Below are positions 44,962 to 53,313 of a stretch of DNA of 64,000 nucleotides, piece by piece. A model generated the notes under the pieces. It was not told where the DNA came from. It made no database searches and saw nothing but the letters and a program-made list of their open reading frames with translations. Both the position numbers and the translations under genes were made by a program. Source of the stretch: Pseudomonas sp. GR 6-02. GTDB taxonomy: Bacteria > Pseudomonadota > Gammaproteobacteria > Pseudomonadales > Pseudomonadaceae. The DNA is taken from assembly GCF_001655615.1 (NCBI RefSeq), contig NZ_CP011567.1, positions 2,675,001 through 2,739,000 of the forward strand, read 5' to 3'. Position 1 is the stretch's first letter. Every line of letters begins with the position of its first letter.

Positions 44962-46002
44962 ATGAGTAACGGAACCCTGTTAGTGGCCACGGTAGGGCAG
45001 GCGGTGATCCGCAGCGCCGACGAGGGTCGGACCTGGCATCGCCTGGGCCTGGGCCAGGATCTGGAGTTCGACGCGATCACTCGATCCTTGAGCGTGCACC
45101 CCGGCGAGCCTGAGGTGATCTACGCCGGCACGGACGTAGGTTTGTGTGTCAGCCGCGACACCGGCGGCCATTGGCAGCGGGTCGATTCGCCGTTCAACGG
45201 GCAGACGGTCTGGAAAGTCGCCGTCGATCCGCAGGACGCGCAACGGATTTTCGTCGGCACCGGTGCACCTTCGCGCGCCGTACTGTGGAGGACGCTGGAC
45301 GGTGGTCTCAGTTGGGATCGTGCGCCGGTTGAGATTCCGGAATTCTGCGACGGAGTCAGCCGCCCACGGCTGCTGGCTTTCGCCTATGACCCGACCGACC
45401 GCAACCAGCTATGGTTCGGCCTTGAAGAGGGTGGGTTATTCCACTCCCGTGACGGTGGCGACAGCTGGACGCGCGTCGATGATCGGCTGCTGTGGGACTA
45501 CAACTCGGATGTCCACAACATTCTGGTACTGCCCAATCATGGTCAGAAAGTCATCGTGGTGGTCTGCGTCAACGCCGTCTACCGCAGCCTGGATGAGGGG
45601 CTGACCTGGACTGGCATTATCGGTCGAGAAGCGTTCGGCCTGTACTACATGCGCGCCATGAACGCACCGTTGGGCACGCAAAGCGACCTGTACCTGAGTA
45701 TTTCCGATGGCACGCCCGGCACCACCAGCAAGATCCTGGTGTCCCGTGATGCTGCGCTCAGCTGGGAAGTGCTGCCCCTGCCGCAACAACCCAATTCCTG
45801 CGTCTGGGCCATTGCCTTCAACCCGGAAAATCCGCGACAGATCGTTGCGGGAACCAAGTACGGGCACTTGTTCACCTCCGGGAATGGCGGTGATGGCTGG
45901 CAGAAACAGTGGCGCGAATTCAGTGAGATCGCTGACGTGCTCTGGACCCCCGCAGTGGCGCAGATCAAGGCAGGGCATCAATCCGTGGTCAAAAAAAGCT
46001 GA
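44962..46002 (+). CDS. BNR/VPS10-repeat beta-propeller protein
   Basis: 346 aa. Repeated Asp-box patterns S.D.G.TW/S.DGG..W occur (SADEGRTWHRLG, SRDTGGHWQRVD, TLDGGLSWDRA, SRDGGDSWTRVD, SLDEGLTWTG, SRDAALSWEVL, SGNGGDGWQKQW), seven or so blades. No signal peptide, so cytoplasmic. Catalytic residues of sialidases are not seen; such proteins in degradation operons are uncharacterised. It sits 12 bp after the SDR. Confidence 0.78.
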   Translation: MSNGTLLVATVGQAVIRSADEGRTWHRLGLGQDLEFDAITRSLSVHPGEPEVIYAGTDVGLCVSRDTGGHWQRVDSPFNGQTVWKVAVDPQDAQRIFVGTGAPSRAVLWRTLDGGLSWDRAPVEIPEFCDGVSRPRLLAFAYDPTDRNQLWFGLEEGGLFHSRDGGDSWTRVDDRLLWDYNSDVHNILVLPNHGQKVIVVVCVNAVYRSLDEGLTWTGIIGREAFGLYYMRAMNAPLGTQSDLYLSISDGTPGTTSKILVSRDAALSWEVLPLPQQPNSCVWAIAFNPENPRQIVAGTKYGHLFTSGNGGDGWQKQWREFSEIADVLWTPAVAQIKAGHQSVVKKS

Positions 46003-46013
46003 GGTATCACGCG

Positions 46014-46481
46014 ATGAAAGTCGAAATCCTTCGTACTCACTTATCGCTCTCGGTAAGTGATCCTGATGTGTCGGCACGCTGGTACGCCGACATCCTGGGC
46101 ATGCATGAAAGTGCCCGGGGCGAAAGCTGGGTCATGATGGCGTTTGGCACCAAACATCACGACATCGCCTTGCTTCGTGCAGAGCCCGGCGCCCATCAGG
46201 GCGGGTTGGGGTTGCAACACTATGGATTGGAAATCGCCGGGGACATGACCACCTTGCGCCAGCTCTACGGCATGTTGCTGGGCAAGGGCGTCGAGGTGGT
46301 GAAGATCACCGATCACGAAATCGGCCATGGTGTGTATTTCAACGACCCTGACGGTAATCGCATGGAATTTTTCCTTGAGACCGAACACGACGATGCGCGC
46401 GGCAAGGCCCGGTTCAAGGCCGCTGGCGCGCCAAGCCGACATTTCAATCTAGACCCACTAGACCCACTAGACCCGCTTTGA
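46014..46481 (+). CDS. VOC-superfamily protein (extradiol dioxygenase / glyoxalase-like)
   Basis: 155 aa, one VOC module. Metal ligands are likely His9, His69 and Glu118 (2-His-1-Glu), as in type I extradiol dioxygenases and glyoxalases. It may open an aromatic ring diol made by the FAD hydroxylase encoded downstream, or isomerise a product. The C-terminus ends DPLDPLDPL, coded by a three-fold 9-base repeat (about 46450-46476), which may be a recent expansion. Confidence 0.78.
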   Translation: MKVEILRTHLSLSVSDPDVSARWYADILGMHESARGESWVMMAFGTKHHDIALLRAEPGAHQGGLGLQHYGLEIAGDMTTLRQLYGMLLGKGVEVVKITDHEIGHGVYFNDPDGNRMEFFLETEHDDARGKARFKAAGAPSRHFNLDPLDPLDPL

Positions 46482-46491
46482 GGCCACCCAG

Positions 46492-47094
46492 ATGAAAACC
46501 GCGAATTTTGCTTCGTATCACATCCGCAAGTGGTACAGCTTTGTCGAAGAAACCCTGGCCAACGAAAGTGGCCAGTTAGCCGATGGCGAGCCGCTGTTCA
46601 AATATGCCGTCGCCGCCGTGATCGCCAACCCCTATGCCGGTCGCTACAGCGAGTCGCTGACAGAGCTGGTAGAACCGTCGCCGCTGCTGGGCGAAGAGTT
46701 CGGTCGTCGCATTCAGGCGCTGGCCGGCTCGCGGGATATTGTCAGCTACGGTAAAGCTTGCATGGTGGGCAGCCAGGGCGAATACGAACACGGCAATGCG
46801 TTCCTGACCAACCCGGCTGCCGATCCGGTGCGCCTGGCGCTGGGCGGGGGCAAATCCTGGGTGCCGTCCACCGGCAAACGGGGCGCCCCGGGTTCAACCA
46901 TCGATGTGCCGTTGGCCCACAAGGATGCACTGTATGTACGCTCCCATTACGACAGCATGTCCCTGATGTTTGGCGACGGCCCCGCGCCGGATGAGGTAAT
47001 CGTGATCTGGGCCTTCGCCACGCGCGGGCGCTTGCATGCGCGGCTGGGCGGTCTGCAGGCGGCAGACGTCAAAGGTATTGATGGACTGCACTGA
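46492..47094 (+). CDS. AA_synth / DUF1185-family protein
   Basis: 200 aa. It fits the 'amino acid synthesis' family (PF06684) by IRKWYSFVEETLANESG, AAVIANPYAGRY, SYGKACMVGSQGEYEHGNAFLTNP and ALGGGKSWVPSTGKRGAPG. Structures are known but the reaction is not; members often lie in catabolic operons for nitrogen heterocycles or amides. It follows the VOC gene by 10 bp. Confidence 0.78.
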   Translation: MKTANFASYHIRKWYSFVEETLANESGQLADGEPLFKYAVAAVIANPYAGRYSESLTELVEPSPLLGEEFGRRIQALAGSRDIVSYGKACMVGSQGEYEHGNAFLTNPAADPVRLALGGGKSWVPSTGKRGAPGSTIDVPLAHKDALYVRSHYDSMSLMFGDGPAPDEVIVIWAFATRGRLHARLGGLQAADVKGIDGLH

Positions 47095-47156
47095 TTTCAG
47101 GCGCATGGCTTTAGCGGCGTCGGATTAAAAACACAACAAGAAAGCGGTGAATAGCG

Positions 47157-48764
47157 ATGAAGCAGGAGAAGACCCAAGTTGTCATTGTCGGCGGCGGCCC
47201 TAACGGGATCACGGCCGCACACTATATGGGGATGTACGGTATCGACTGCGTCGTCCTTGAGCTTGCCGACGGCGTACTGCCTTACCCACGCGCGGTGGGC
47301 ATGGATGATGAAGCACTGCGCGTGCTGCAGGGGATCGGCATCGCCGATCTCGCTGTACGCGACATGATCTGCGATGTACCGCTGCGCTATTACAATGCAC
47401 GCGGTGTGTGCTTCGCCGAGGTCAAGCCGAGTACCGCCCATTACGGCTGGCCAATGCGTAATATTTTCATGCAGCAATTGCTGGAAGGCACGTTGCGCGA
47501 AACCCTGGGACAGCGTGCCAGCGTTGTGTTGCGCCAAGGCCACGAAATGCTCGAACTCGAGCAGGACGGGCAGGGCGTGACATTGCAGGTGCGCGATGCT
47601 CAAGGCGAGATTTATCAACTGCGGGCTGACTATGTCATCGGCGCCGATGGCGGACGCTCCACGGTGCGTAAAAAGCTTGGTATCGAGCTGTCGGGGCTGA
47701 CACATGCGCGCAAATGGGTGGTGGTCGATACGGCCAATGACACCCTAGATGCACCCTACACCGCACTGCATGCCGACCCGGAGCGGCCCTTCGTGTGCAT
47801 CTATCTGCCGTACCAGCAACGCCGCTGGGAATTCATGCTCCTGGAGGGCGAAGATGAAGCGAGGATGTGTGAGGAAAGCACCATTCGCGACTTGATCCGT
47901 GGGCATATCGGCAACGCGGTCGATCAGTTGAACATCATCCGCATCCGCGCCTATACCCACCACTCCCGGGTCGCGGTGCGGTTTGTCGAAGGGCGTGTGG
48001 CGCTGGTGGGTGATGCCGCGCATATTTCTCCACCCTGGGCCGGGCAGGGCCTCAATTCCGGGCTGAGGGACGTGGCCAACGTGGCCTGGAAACTGGCGGC
48101 GATCATCCAGGGCCGTGCCTCGCACTCGATCCTCGCCAGCTACGACCAGGAGCGCCGTGGGCATGCCACCGAGCTGGTAGCCCTGGCCGACAACATGGGC
48201 GCGGTACTGGGAATGACCAACCCGCTGATGGCCGGCGTGCGCGACTGGCTGTTCCAGGCGGTGAACAGTGTCGACAACCTGCGCTCGCACCTGCTGGAGT
48301 TCAAATTCAAACCCAAGGCCACCATCACCAAGGGCTTGGTCTATCACGAGCGGGCCGAGTTGCGCGAGGACGACCTGGTCGGCCAGCTGTTTGTACAGCC
48401 GCATATCGAAGACGCCCAGGGGCAGCGTCGTCGCCTGGACGAAGTGCTTGGCAATTCCTATGCGGTGCTGGGTTATCGGGTGAACCCGCGCGAGCAACTC
48501 AGCGAGGAAATGGCCGCTTATTGGGCGCGCTGGGACACGCGTTTTATTCAGGTCAATCGTTCGCGCAGCGGCATCGGACGTGGCCAGCCGTTGACGGCCT
48601 CGGACGCCATCAGCGTGGAGGACGTGGATAATCGCCTGGGTGAATGGTTCTCCAAGGTGCGTGACTGCATCGTAGTGGTGCGTCCGGACCGGTTTGTCGC
48701 CGCCATTACCACACCAGAGAGGCTTGAAGGTGTGCTGCGTAAACTGGCGGAGCAACTGTCATGA
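47157..48764 (+). CDS. FAD-dependent aromatic hydroxylase, MhpA-like
   Basis: 535 aa. FAD motif GGGPNGITAA (12-21), the DG block in YVIGADGGRSTVRK near 165, and GDAAHISPPWAGQGLNSGLRDVANVAWKL near 285 identify the class A flavoprotein hydroxylases; the length and order are those of 3-(3-hydroxyphenyl)propionate hydroxylase. The substrate is likely a phenolic or hydroxylated heteroaromatic acid. The next gene overlaps by 4 bp. Confidence 0.86.
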   Translation: MKQEKTQVVIVGGGPNGITAAHYMGMYGIDCVVLELADGVLPYPRAVGMDDEALRVLQGIGIADLAVRDMICDVPLRYYNARGVCFAEVKPSTAHYGWPMRNIFMQQLLEGTLRETLGQRASVVLRQGHEMLELEQDGQGVTLQVRDAQGEIYQLRADYVIGADGGRSTVRKKLGIELSGLTHARKWVVVDTANDTLDAPYTALHADPERPFVCIYLPYQQRRWEFMLLEGEDEARMCEESTIRDLIRGHIGNAVDQLNIIRIRAYTHHSRVAVRFVEGRVALVGDAAHISPPWAGQGLNSGLRDVANVAWKLAAIIQGRASHSILASYDQERRGHATELVALADNMGAVLGMTNPLMAGVRDWLFQAVNSVDNLRSHLLEFKFKPKATITKGLVYHERAELREDDLVGQLFVQPHIEDAQGQRRRLDEVLGNSYAVLGYRVNPREQLSEEMAAYWARWDTRFIQVNRSRSGIGRGQPLTASDAISVEDVDNRLGEWFSKVRDCIVVVRPDRFVAAITTPERLEGVLRKLAEQLS

Positions 48765-49540
48765 ACAGCGGTAACGCGCTACTTAATCGGCTACATCAGG
48801 CAACGCGCACGGTGCAAGCCATTGCGCCACTGGTCCCCGAGGCGATAGATCGGCTTGCGGGTTATGCGCTGCAACGCCAGGCGCTGGATCACCAACAAGC
48901 CGCAGGCGAGCGACTGAGCGGGTGGAAGGTCGCCTTCGCCGGCAGCGCCGCGCAAAAACGCTTTGGCCTTGACGAGCCGGTGTATGGCGGCCTGATGGAT
49001 AGCATGATCGTCGAGCCGGGTACGGCGGTGGAGTTCTCGCGATTGATCCAGCCCAAGCTGGAGATCGAATTGGCGTTTGTATTGGGGCGTACCCTGGCGC
49101 CGGGGGATTACCGTGACGAGGATATTCTGGCCGCCATCGGCGACGTAGCGCCCGCGTTCGAGATCGCCGACTGCCGTTGGCAGGGCTGGGATTTCGGAGT
49201 GGGCGCCTTTCTTGCCGACAACGCGGCGGCGGGGCTTTATTGTCTCGGACCGCGTATCCCGTTCGATCCTGTACACCACGTCAACGTAGCGTATCGCCTG
49301 GAGTGCGACGGCGCGCTCTGCGGTAACGGTAATACGCGTGATCGGGAGGACAGCCCGCTGGCCAATCTGTGCTGGCTGATTCGGCGTCTGTTGGCCGACG
49401 GTCAACCTGTGGAGGCTGGGCAGGTCGTGTTGTCCGGGGCGTTGTTGCCGCCGATGAATATCCAGCCCGCCACGTACTGCCTGCACATGCTTGGCATGGA
49501 ACTGGCTTTGGTTTTCACGGCGGACGCCGCCCCGGTGTGA
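48761..49540 (+). CDS. 2-keto-4-pentenoate hydratase-like protein (MhpD family)
   Basis: 259 aa, fumarylacetoacetase-fold. Blocks include ERLSGWKVAFAGSAAQKRFGLDEPVYG, QPKLEIELAFVLGRTLAPGD with the metal-binding Glu pair, and AFEIADCRWQGW. Members hydrate 2-hydroxypentadienoates after meta ring cleavage or decarboxylate similar acids. ATGA overlap with the hydroxylase gene shows translational coupling. Confidence 0.84.
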   Translation: MNSGNALLNRLHQATRTVQAIAPLVPEAIDRLAGYALQRQALDHQQAAGERLSGWKVAFAGSAAQKRFGLDEPVYGGLMDSMIVEPGTAVEFSRLIQPKLEIELAFVLGRTLAPGDYRDEDILAAIGDVAPAFEIADCRWQGWDFGVGAFLADNAAAGLYCLGPRIPFDPVHHVNVAYRLECDGALCGNGNTRDREDSPLANLCWLIRRLLADGQPVEAGQVVLSGALLPPMNIQPATYCLHMLGMELALVFTADAAPV

Positions 49541-49615
49541 ACGATAGCTGCCGTCACGGATGACTGAGTCCCTTTCAGGCCGATAAACAAACGGGGCCAC
49601 CGAGGAACGACGACC

Positions 49616-50557
49616 ATGCTTGCTGAAGTTCGAACCTTCAATGACCCTCAACAACACGCTGGCTCCATCCAGGGCTGGCGACAAGTGTATGACCAACTCG
49701 GCCGTGGCTGCCTGACCAGTGAGCTGCGGCAGTTGTCCTCTGACCGCTTTCAAATCTTCCAGGAAGTGCTGGACAAACGCGTGGTACAGCGCGGCTATGC
49801 GCCCAAAGGTCGGCTGTGCGCAGCCATGTCGTTAGGCTGCGCGCCGGTGGTGCAGGGGCAACAGGTGGGCACTCACAGCGTGGTACTGTTGCGTGACGGC
49901 GAGGAGTTTGTGTTGCACGCCCCTGAAGGCATGCACTTCTTTGCGCTCAATATCGACGCGGTACGCTTCGCCAAACTGGCGGCCTTCGAATTGTCTGACG
50001 ATCAGCTCAAGCGCCTGAAGACCACGTCCCAACTCAGCGTGGATGACGCGTTACTGTTGCGAATACGTCAGCGTATCCACCCGCTGTTTCATCACCTTTT
50101 GGAACAGACGGACGCTATCAACTCAACCGCCGAGAAAATGCTGGAGGAAGAACTGCTCGGCGCGTTCCTCGATTTGTTCAGCCACGCCACCGATGAGGTA
50201 CGTTGTCGTCGCGGTAATTTCGCCGTGAGTGCTTACCTGGTGAAGCGTTGCCAAGAGCTGATCGATGCCAGTGGTGATACACCGCTGAGCATTCTCGACC
50301 TGTGCGAGCACCTGCGGGTGAGTCGCCGGACCCTGCAGAACAGTTTTCAGGCAGTGACCGGAATGCGTCCGGTCGAATACCTGCGCAATCTACGCCTCAA
50401 CGCGGTGCGACGCCGCTTGATCACAACCTCTGCCTGCACTCACAACATCAGTGAGATCGCGATGGCGATGGGCTTTTTTCATCTGAGCCACTTTGCCGCG
50501 CATTACCGGCAATTGTTCGGCGAGTCACCGTCTGAAACGCTCAGGGCTATGCGCTAA
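49616..50557 (+). CDS. AraC-family regulator, EutR-like (copy 2)
   Basis: 313 aa. The C-terminus has both helix-turn-helices (DLCEHLRVSRRTLQNSFQAV and SEIAMAMGFFHLSHFAAHYRQLF). The N-terminal cupin-like part (APKGRLCAAMSLG, LLRDGEEFVLHAPEGMHFFAL) matches the AraC gene at 28519. Last gene of the decarboxylase-to-hydratase operon, 75 bp after the hydratase; likely activator of the operon. Confidence 0.86.
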   Translation: MLAEVRTFNDPQQHAGSIQGWRQVYDQLGRGCLTSELRQLSSDRFQIFQEVLDKRVVQRGYAPKGRLCAAMSLGCAPVVQGQQVGTHSVVLLRDGEEFVLHAPEGMHFFALNIDAVRFAKLAAFELSDDQLKRLKTTSQLSVDDALLLRIRQRIHPLFHHLLEQTDAINSTAEKMLEEELLGAFLDLFSHATDEVRCRRGNFAVSAYLVKRCQELIDASGDTPLSILDLCEHLRVSRRTLQNSFQAVTGMRPVEYLRNLRLNAVRRRLITTSACTHNISEIAMAMGFFHLSHFAAHYRQLFGESPSETLRAMR

Positions 50558-50646
50558 AGACCTCATGTGCGGCTGACGCTGTCCTCCCACCCGATTTCCT
50601 TTTCCAGGCTGATATTCAAGCGCTCGTGAAATTTTGAAAGGGCGGG

Positions 50647-51474
50647 TCAGGCGTAGTTGATGCGGTCGCTATAGGCGTTTTGGACCATTTTGCGTTGATA
50701 GTCGCAAGGCGTTGTACTGACCAATTTCTTGAAGTCGCGCAGGAAGTGCGATTGATCGGAAAAGCCCAGGTCGAGGGCCAGCTCCGAAAACGATACATCG
50801 TGTTGGGTATTGAGGGTGTCCAGAGCTGCCTGGCAGCGGATGATTCGGCAAAAGGTCTTGGGTGATATGCCGGTGTCCTGGCTGAACTGTCGGTGCAGCG
50901 TGCGACTGGTGTACCCGCTGAGCTCTTCCAGTTGCTGAATACGAATATCACCGCGGTGGCGCAGCGCCTGCTGAATGACCATGGCCGTGAGTGCTGACGT
51001 TCTCCCCATCAGGCGGGGGGCGAGGTAGTCGTTGAACAGCCGCATCTGATCGCCCAGCAGCGGTGCTTGAACGATATTTTCGAAGATGCGCTGGGCGAAC
51101 CCCGAGACCTCCAGCAGGTCGAGTTCCCGTTCGGTCAATTCCTCGGCCAGCACATTGATAAATCCGGGAATGACGCCCGGTGAAAAGCGCACGCCGAAGT
51201 AGTGATGGTTCTGGTGTAACTCGACCGCTTGGGCAGCCAGCGGCGTGCCACAGATCCGGGCGGAAGGGCGTGTTGCATCACAGTCGAAAACAATATCCAC
51301 GCAACCGTCCGGCACGGCCAGCAGGTTGGCTGACTGAGCCACATCGAAGGCATAGAAATGCGAAATCGCCGGGTGTTCGGAGGGCATGACCGAATACCGT
51401 GAAGAGTTGAGCACGAACCAGGGCTGTTCGTTCGCAGTGTGGTGCCTGGGAGGCGGCGCGCACTGTTTGATCAT
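50647..51474 (-). CDS. AraC-family regulator
   Basis: 275 aa. The C-terminal part has IRIQQLEELSGYTSRTLHRQFSQDTGISPK and FSELALDLGFSDQSHFLRDFKKLV, the two helix-turn-helices. The N-terminal ~150 residues resemble the DUF6597-type sensor (LLAVPDGCVDIVFDCD, YFGVRFSPGVIPGFI). Divergent from the ornithine-cyclodeaminase-like gene, which it probably controls. The ATG at 51474 has GAAGGTG upstream. Confidence 0.84.
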   Translation of the reverse strand: MIKQCAPPPRHHTANEQPWFVLNSSRYSVMPSEHPAISHFYAFDVAQSANLLAVPDGCVDIVFDCDATRPSARICGTPLAAQAVELHQNHHYFGVRFSPGVIPGFINVLAEELTERELDLLEVSGFAQRIFENIVQAPLLGDQMRLFNDYLAPRLMGRTSALTAMVIQQALRHRGDIRIQQLEELSGYTSRTLHRQFSQDTGISPKTFCRIIRCQAALDTLNTQHDVSFSELALDLGFSDQSHFLRDFKKLVSTTPCDYQRKMVQNAYSDRINYA

Positions 51475-51659
51475 GGTTGCACCTTCGATGAGCAGCGATA
51501 CGGAAGTTTTCACGCATTAATCACGCCAACTGTTGCGCGTCGGTCAATCGGGCATGTCCGAAATTTACAATACCGCCGAAAAACGCGCCCTGATACTCGA
51601 GGTCGACAGCGTGGAGCTGCGCCTACCGCAGCGATATCACCTTCAGCCCGAGAATAACT

Positions 51660-52799
51660 ATGTCTACAAATACAAAAATCGACTTCATCTACCTCTCCGA
51701 GCAGGACATGATCCGCGCGGGCGTGACTGACATGCTGGCGTGCGTGAACACCATGGAGGAGATGTTCGGCCTGCTCTATGCCGGTGACTATCGTATGGCC
51801 GGTCCGAACAATGACTCCCATGGCGCGATGGTGATCTTCCCGCAGGATTCACCCTTCCCGAACATGCCCAAGCCCACGGCTGACCGACGCATGATGGCCA
51901 TGCCTGCCTACCTGGGCGGCAGCTTTTGCACCGCAGGCGTGAAGTGGTACGGCTCCAATATCGCCAACCGCGAAAAAGGCCTGCCGCGCTCGATTCTGAT
52001 GTTTACCTTGAACGACCCCGACACCGGCGCACCGCTGGCCCATATGTCGGCCAACCTGCTGTCCGCGTACCGCACCGGTGCGATTCCCGGCGTGGGCGCG
52101 CGCCACTTGGCACGCAAGGACTCGAAAGTCGTCGGCCTGCTCGGCCCGGGTGTAATGGGCAAGACCACACTGGCGGCATTCATCGCGGTATGCCCGCATA
52201 TCGACACACTGAAGATCAAGGGTCGTGGCCAGAAGAGCCTCGATAACTTTATCGCCTGGGTCAAGGAAACCTATCCGCAGGTCACCACGATCGAAGTGGT
52301 CGACACCCTTGAAGCGGTGGTTCGTGACTCCGACCTTGTTACTTATTGTAGCTCCGGTGAGGTGGGCGATCCCACAACCTACCCAATTGTGAAACGCGAA
52401 TGGGTCAAGCCAGGTGCCTTCCTCGCGATGCCTGCATCCTGCTCCCTTGACGACGGGATGGAACAGCGCGACGTACGCAAGGTGCTGGACAACACCGGTC
52501 TCTACCAAGCCTGGTTTGAAGAACTGCCCAAGCCTGCGCATCACTGCGTGCCGGTGATTGGCGTGCGCTTCATGGACATGATTGCCGAAGGCAAGATGCG
52601 GCTCGAAGACGTCGAGGACATTGGCAAGATCATCGCCGGGGCCGCGCAAGGCCGTAAGAACGATGAAGAAATCATCATCATGTCGGTGGGCGGAATGCCC
52701 GTGGAAGACGTGGCCTGGGGCACGGTGGTTTACCGCAACGCCATCGAAAAAGGCATCGGCGTCACCTTGAACCTGTGGGAAACCCCGGTTCTGCGCTAA
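51660..52799 (+). CDS. Ornithine cyclodeaminase / mu-crystallin family protein (tyramine oxidase subunit B-like)
   Basis: 379 aa. Family blocks: AMPAYLGGSFCTAGVKWYGSN, an NAD-binding GLLGPGVMGKTTLAAF, LVTYCSSGEVGDPTTYPIVKREWVKPGAF and MSVGGMPVEDVAWGTVVYR. Relatives reduce imines or oxidise amino acids with NAD(P); a similar protein is annotated as a tyramine oxidase subunit. First gene of an operon with RidA and a DAO-type oxidase. Confidence 0.82.
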   Translation: MSTNTKIDFIYLSEQDMIRAGVTDMLACVNTMEEMFGLLYAGDYRMAGPNNDSHGAMVIFPQDSPFPNMPKPTADRRMMAMPAYLGGSFCTAGVKWYGSNIANREKGLPRSILMFTLNDPDTGAPLAHMSANLLSAYRTGAIPGVGARHLARKDSKVVGLLGPGVMGKTTLAAFIAVCPHIDTLKIKGRGQKSLDNFIAWVKETYPQVTTIEVVDTLEAVVRDSDLVTYCSSGEVGDPTTYPIVKREWVKPGAFLAMPASCSLDDGMEQRDVRKVLDNTGLYQAWFEELPKPAHHCVPVIGVRFMDMIAEGKMRLEDVEDIGKIIAGAAQGRKNDEEIIIMSVGGMPVEDVAWGTVVYRNAIEKGIGVTLNLWETPVLR

Positions 52800-52833
52800 G
52801 CCAGCCATCACTAATATTGACGAGGCATTCCAC

Positions 52834-53256
52834 ATGACAAAAATCATCAAGCTCAAGACCGGTTCCCCGTTTGAAGATCAGGCCAGCTATTCGCGCCTGG
52901 TGGTCGTGGACAACTGGATCTACGTGTCCAACACCGCAGGCCGCAACCCACAAACCAAGCTGATTCCGGAAGGTATCCTCGAGCAGACGCATCAAGTGTT
53001 TGCCAACATCGAGGCGGCCCTGGCGGCGGTCGATGCGAGCCTGGCGGACGTGGTGTGTTCGCGGGTGTTCATCCAGGACCCCAAGGACGTACCGGCTGTG
53101 ATGACCCTGATCGGCGAAAAGTTTCGCGGCGTTGACCCTGCCAGCACCGTCACCTGTCCGCCCTTGGGGTCGACGGTCTACAAGGTGGAGCTGGAAGTGA
53201 CGGCGTATCGCAACGCGTCGAAGGCGCAAGTTGAAGTCATTCGACTGTCGCAGTAA
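52834..53256 (+). CDS. RidA/YER057c family enamine/imine deaminase
   Basis: 140 aa, single RidA domain. The Arg in VCSRVFIQDPKD is the position that binds the carboxylate of imine substrates, and TVTCPPLGSTVYKVELEVTA matches the family C-terminus. It would hydrolyse reactive imines made by the oxidase or the OCD-like enzyme. 34 bp after the OCD-like gene. Confidence 0.88.
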   Translation: MTKIIKLKTGSPFEDQASYSRLVVVDNWIYVSNTAGRNPQTKLIPEGILEQTHQVFANIEAALAAVDASLADVVCSRVFIQDPKDVPAVMTLIGEKFRGVDPASTVTCPPLGSTVYKVELEVTAYRNASKAQVEVIRLSQ

Positions 53257-53313
53257 CTGTCACGCGGCCATGCGCAGGCGTGGCCTACCTCATTCGTTTA
53301 CCGAGTCTTGATC

